Shown here: in pieces, positions 62,589 to 64,000 of the stretch
How the letters are laid out: every line of letters begins with the position of its first letter
Position numbering within the stretch: the stretch's first letter is position 1
Assembly: GCA_029379385.1 (NCBI GenBank)
Contig: CM055611.1
Location: 20,034,062-20,098,061 of the forward strand
Origin: Quillaja saponaria
Taxonomy: Eukaryota; Streptophyta; Magnoliopsida; Fabales; Quillajaceae
Direction: 5' to 3'
Length of the DNA: 64,000 nucleotides
The notes under the pieces: model-generated
The model's database searches: none
What the model was told of the DNA's origin: nothing
Seen by the model: only the letters and a program-made list of their open reading frames with translations
Program-made: the position numbers and the translations under genes

Positions 62589-64000
62589 TGTCTACAAAGG
62601 TCTTGCTCAATAACATTTACATACAGAGCTTCTTTTTTTTTTTTTTTGAACCATATGTGTATCAACGTACTCGTTACAATTCTGTTGTAGCTATAAATGT
62701 CAGCTATAAAAGTTTATCTACTTGTTACATTACACCCACTATTTTTTATGCAAATTGCTGAGATTTTGGTATTCCTGGTGACAATGTTTATGATCTTTAA
62801 TGGGATAAAACAGAGATGAGAATAGTTGAGTGATTATTACCAGGAGGACCATATGCTTGCTTTGTTGGTGTCTTCAGTATGCCAATAAAAACAAGCAACT
62901 GTGGTGTCTTTTTCATAAGTTGAAATTTGAAAGAGGAAGCCTTGTTTTTGTTTAACAGGCAAACCATTTCTCATTTATTAATCTATGGGATAGTTGTACT
63001 AAAATTTGCAAGTTGACGAGGGCAAGCTACTTAGGTATTAGGCTTTTTTTATATACTTTTGATCCTTGGAGTTAGGGTTGGATTTCACTTTGGTCCGTAC
63101 TATCATTTTATTATAATTAGATCCCTAAAATTATAAATTTATTTCAATTAAGTCTCTACCGTCATCTTTCATTCAAACTAACACTAACGAAAAGGTTCTT
63201 ACTTTCGTTATTCTTTTAAGGAATTGCTATTGGACTGATAATTTATTCCATGCACGGATACTCTTTTCACATAAGATGAATAATATGTGGGTTCGTTCAT
63301 ACACGTGAGAAAGCTTCCATGCACAAAACAAGTTGTTTGTAACCATAAAAGCACTTTCTCTCTTTTTAAAGGCAAAAGCTTGCTTGTCTCTATTAATTGA
63401 TTTCAACAATGCTACTTGCACAAATTAAAATATAAAGATTATGCATTTCACATTAATGACATTCCTAAAAAGTTCTGTAATTTGTATTTGAGTGGTACTA
63501 ATTATAGCTTGATGAAGTTGACTAGCATATTAAGATTTCGTGAACATATTTGTTTTTCAAAAAGTATAATATTTAGACGATTAATTTTTTCATTCAGATC
63601 ATTTGTTTTCTTTTTGAATAGGATAAACTTTTAAAAAGAAGATTGCAAAAGTCATTATTATTTACAAATAATTAAGTTAACGATTTGTTATCATATTTTA
63701 TCTTTAATTTTTGGACACAATTTGATTGTGTTTATGTCATTAAAAATAGATAAAATAATGAAGAAAGAGGAAGACTAAAAACAAGTGGTGGAAATTTGAT
63801 AAAGACAAATGTTTATATTTTTGTGTACCAAAAATTGTAGGCTATCCCTACCCAAATTACCATATAAGACGTTGACTTATTTGTCTAATGACTAGACGAC
63901 AAAATTGAGATTTGCAGTTTCCAAAAGCTACGGAATTCATTTTTTTGAAAGTACTTCTTTTGTTGAGAAAATAATAAAGTTGCGTGCAAGTAATAAATGT
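62589..64000. other. 3' flank of CAS and repeat relic
   Basis: The CAS 3' UTR probably occupies the first few hundred bases. At about 63055-63190, CTTTGATCCTTGGAGTTAGG and CACTTTGGTCCGTACTATCA resemble half of a plant MITE with TTTGGTCC motifs, similar in style to the element at 58.0 kb. The rest is AT-rich with no supported gene. Confidence 0.4.

Overview
This window is nuclear DNA from a flowering plant, most likely a eudicot. It is AT-rich, and its genes are split by many short GT-AG introns. Every protein family I recognise has a plant-specific form: a plant PHT4 plastid transporter, CYP86A, ATI, SKP1-like ASK20/21 and beta-cyanoalanine synthase. The gaps hold decayed LINEs, MITE-like elements and a CACTA-like element. 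I cannot name the species. I saw no bacterial, viral or CRISPR features and no convincing tRNA or rRNA.

Layout. At 1-4170 (+) lies the 3' part of a signal peptide peptidase-like gene. It converges on an SKP1-like ASK20/21-type gene at 5020-12484 (-), which has a spliced 5' leader reaching about 13690. A repeat-rich region without a recognisable intact gene follows (about 13.7-23.0 kb). Next is a plastid PHT4;4-type transporter at 23096-30620 (+), then a single-exon CYP86A fatty-acid omega-hydroxylase at 31423-33037 (-), a gene-poor stretch at 33.8-38.2 kb, and ORC5 at 38188-40819 (-). After a repeat-bearing gap come an ATG8-interacting (ATI-type) protein at 43267-45495 (-), a divergently transcribed HAD-family protein at 47817-50845 (+) and an ER-type MESD-like protein at 51566-53249 (-). 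A second repeat-rich gap (53.4-59.9 kb) precedes a beta-cyanoalanine synthase at 60102-62588 (+).

The genes do not form an operon or a visible cluster. They are independent housekeeping or metabolic genes: intramembrane proteolysis, ubiquitin ligase adaptor, plastid anion/ascorbate transport, cutin monomer synthesis, replication licensing, plastid/ER autophagy, ER folding and cyanide detoxification.

The most notable observations are two apparent reading-frame breaks in neighbouring genes. One is a 17-bp tandem duplication that puts a stop in the transit-peptide exon of the PHT4;4-type gene. The other is a single extra G in CYP86A. Other points are a GC-AG intron and an approximately 0.88-kb GC-rich inverted-repeat element inside the transporter gene, a likely alternative 3' end of the ASK21-type gene, a KEEL C-terminus on the MESD-like protein, and a strong fold-back near 57.8 kb. 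I did not find convincing evidence of a new biological system.
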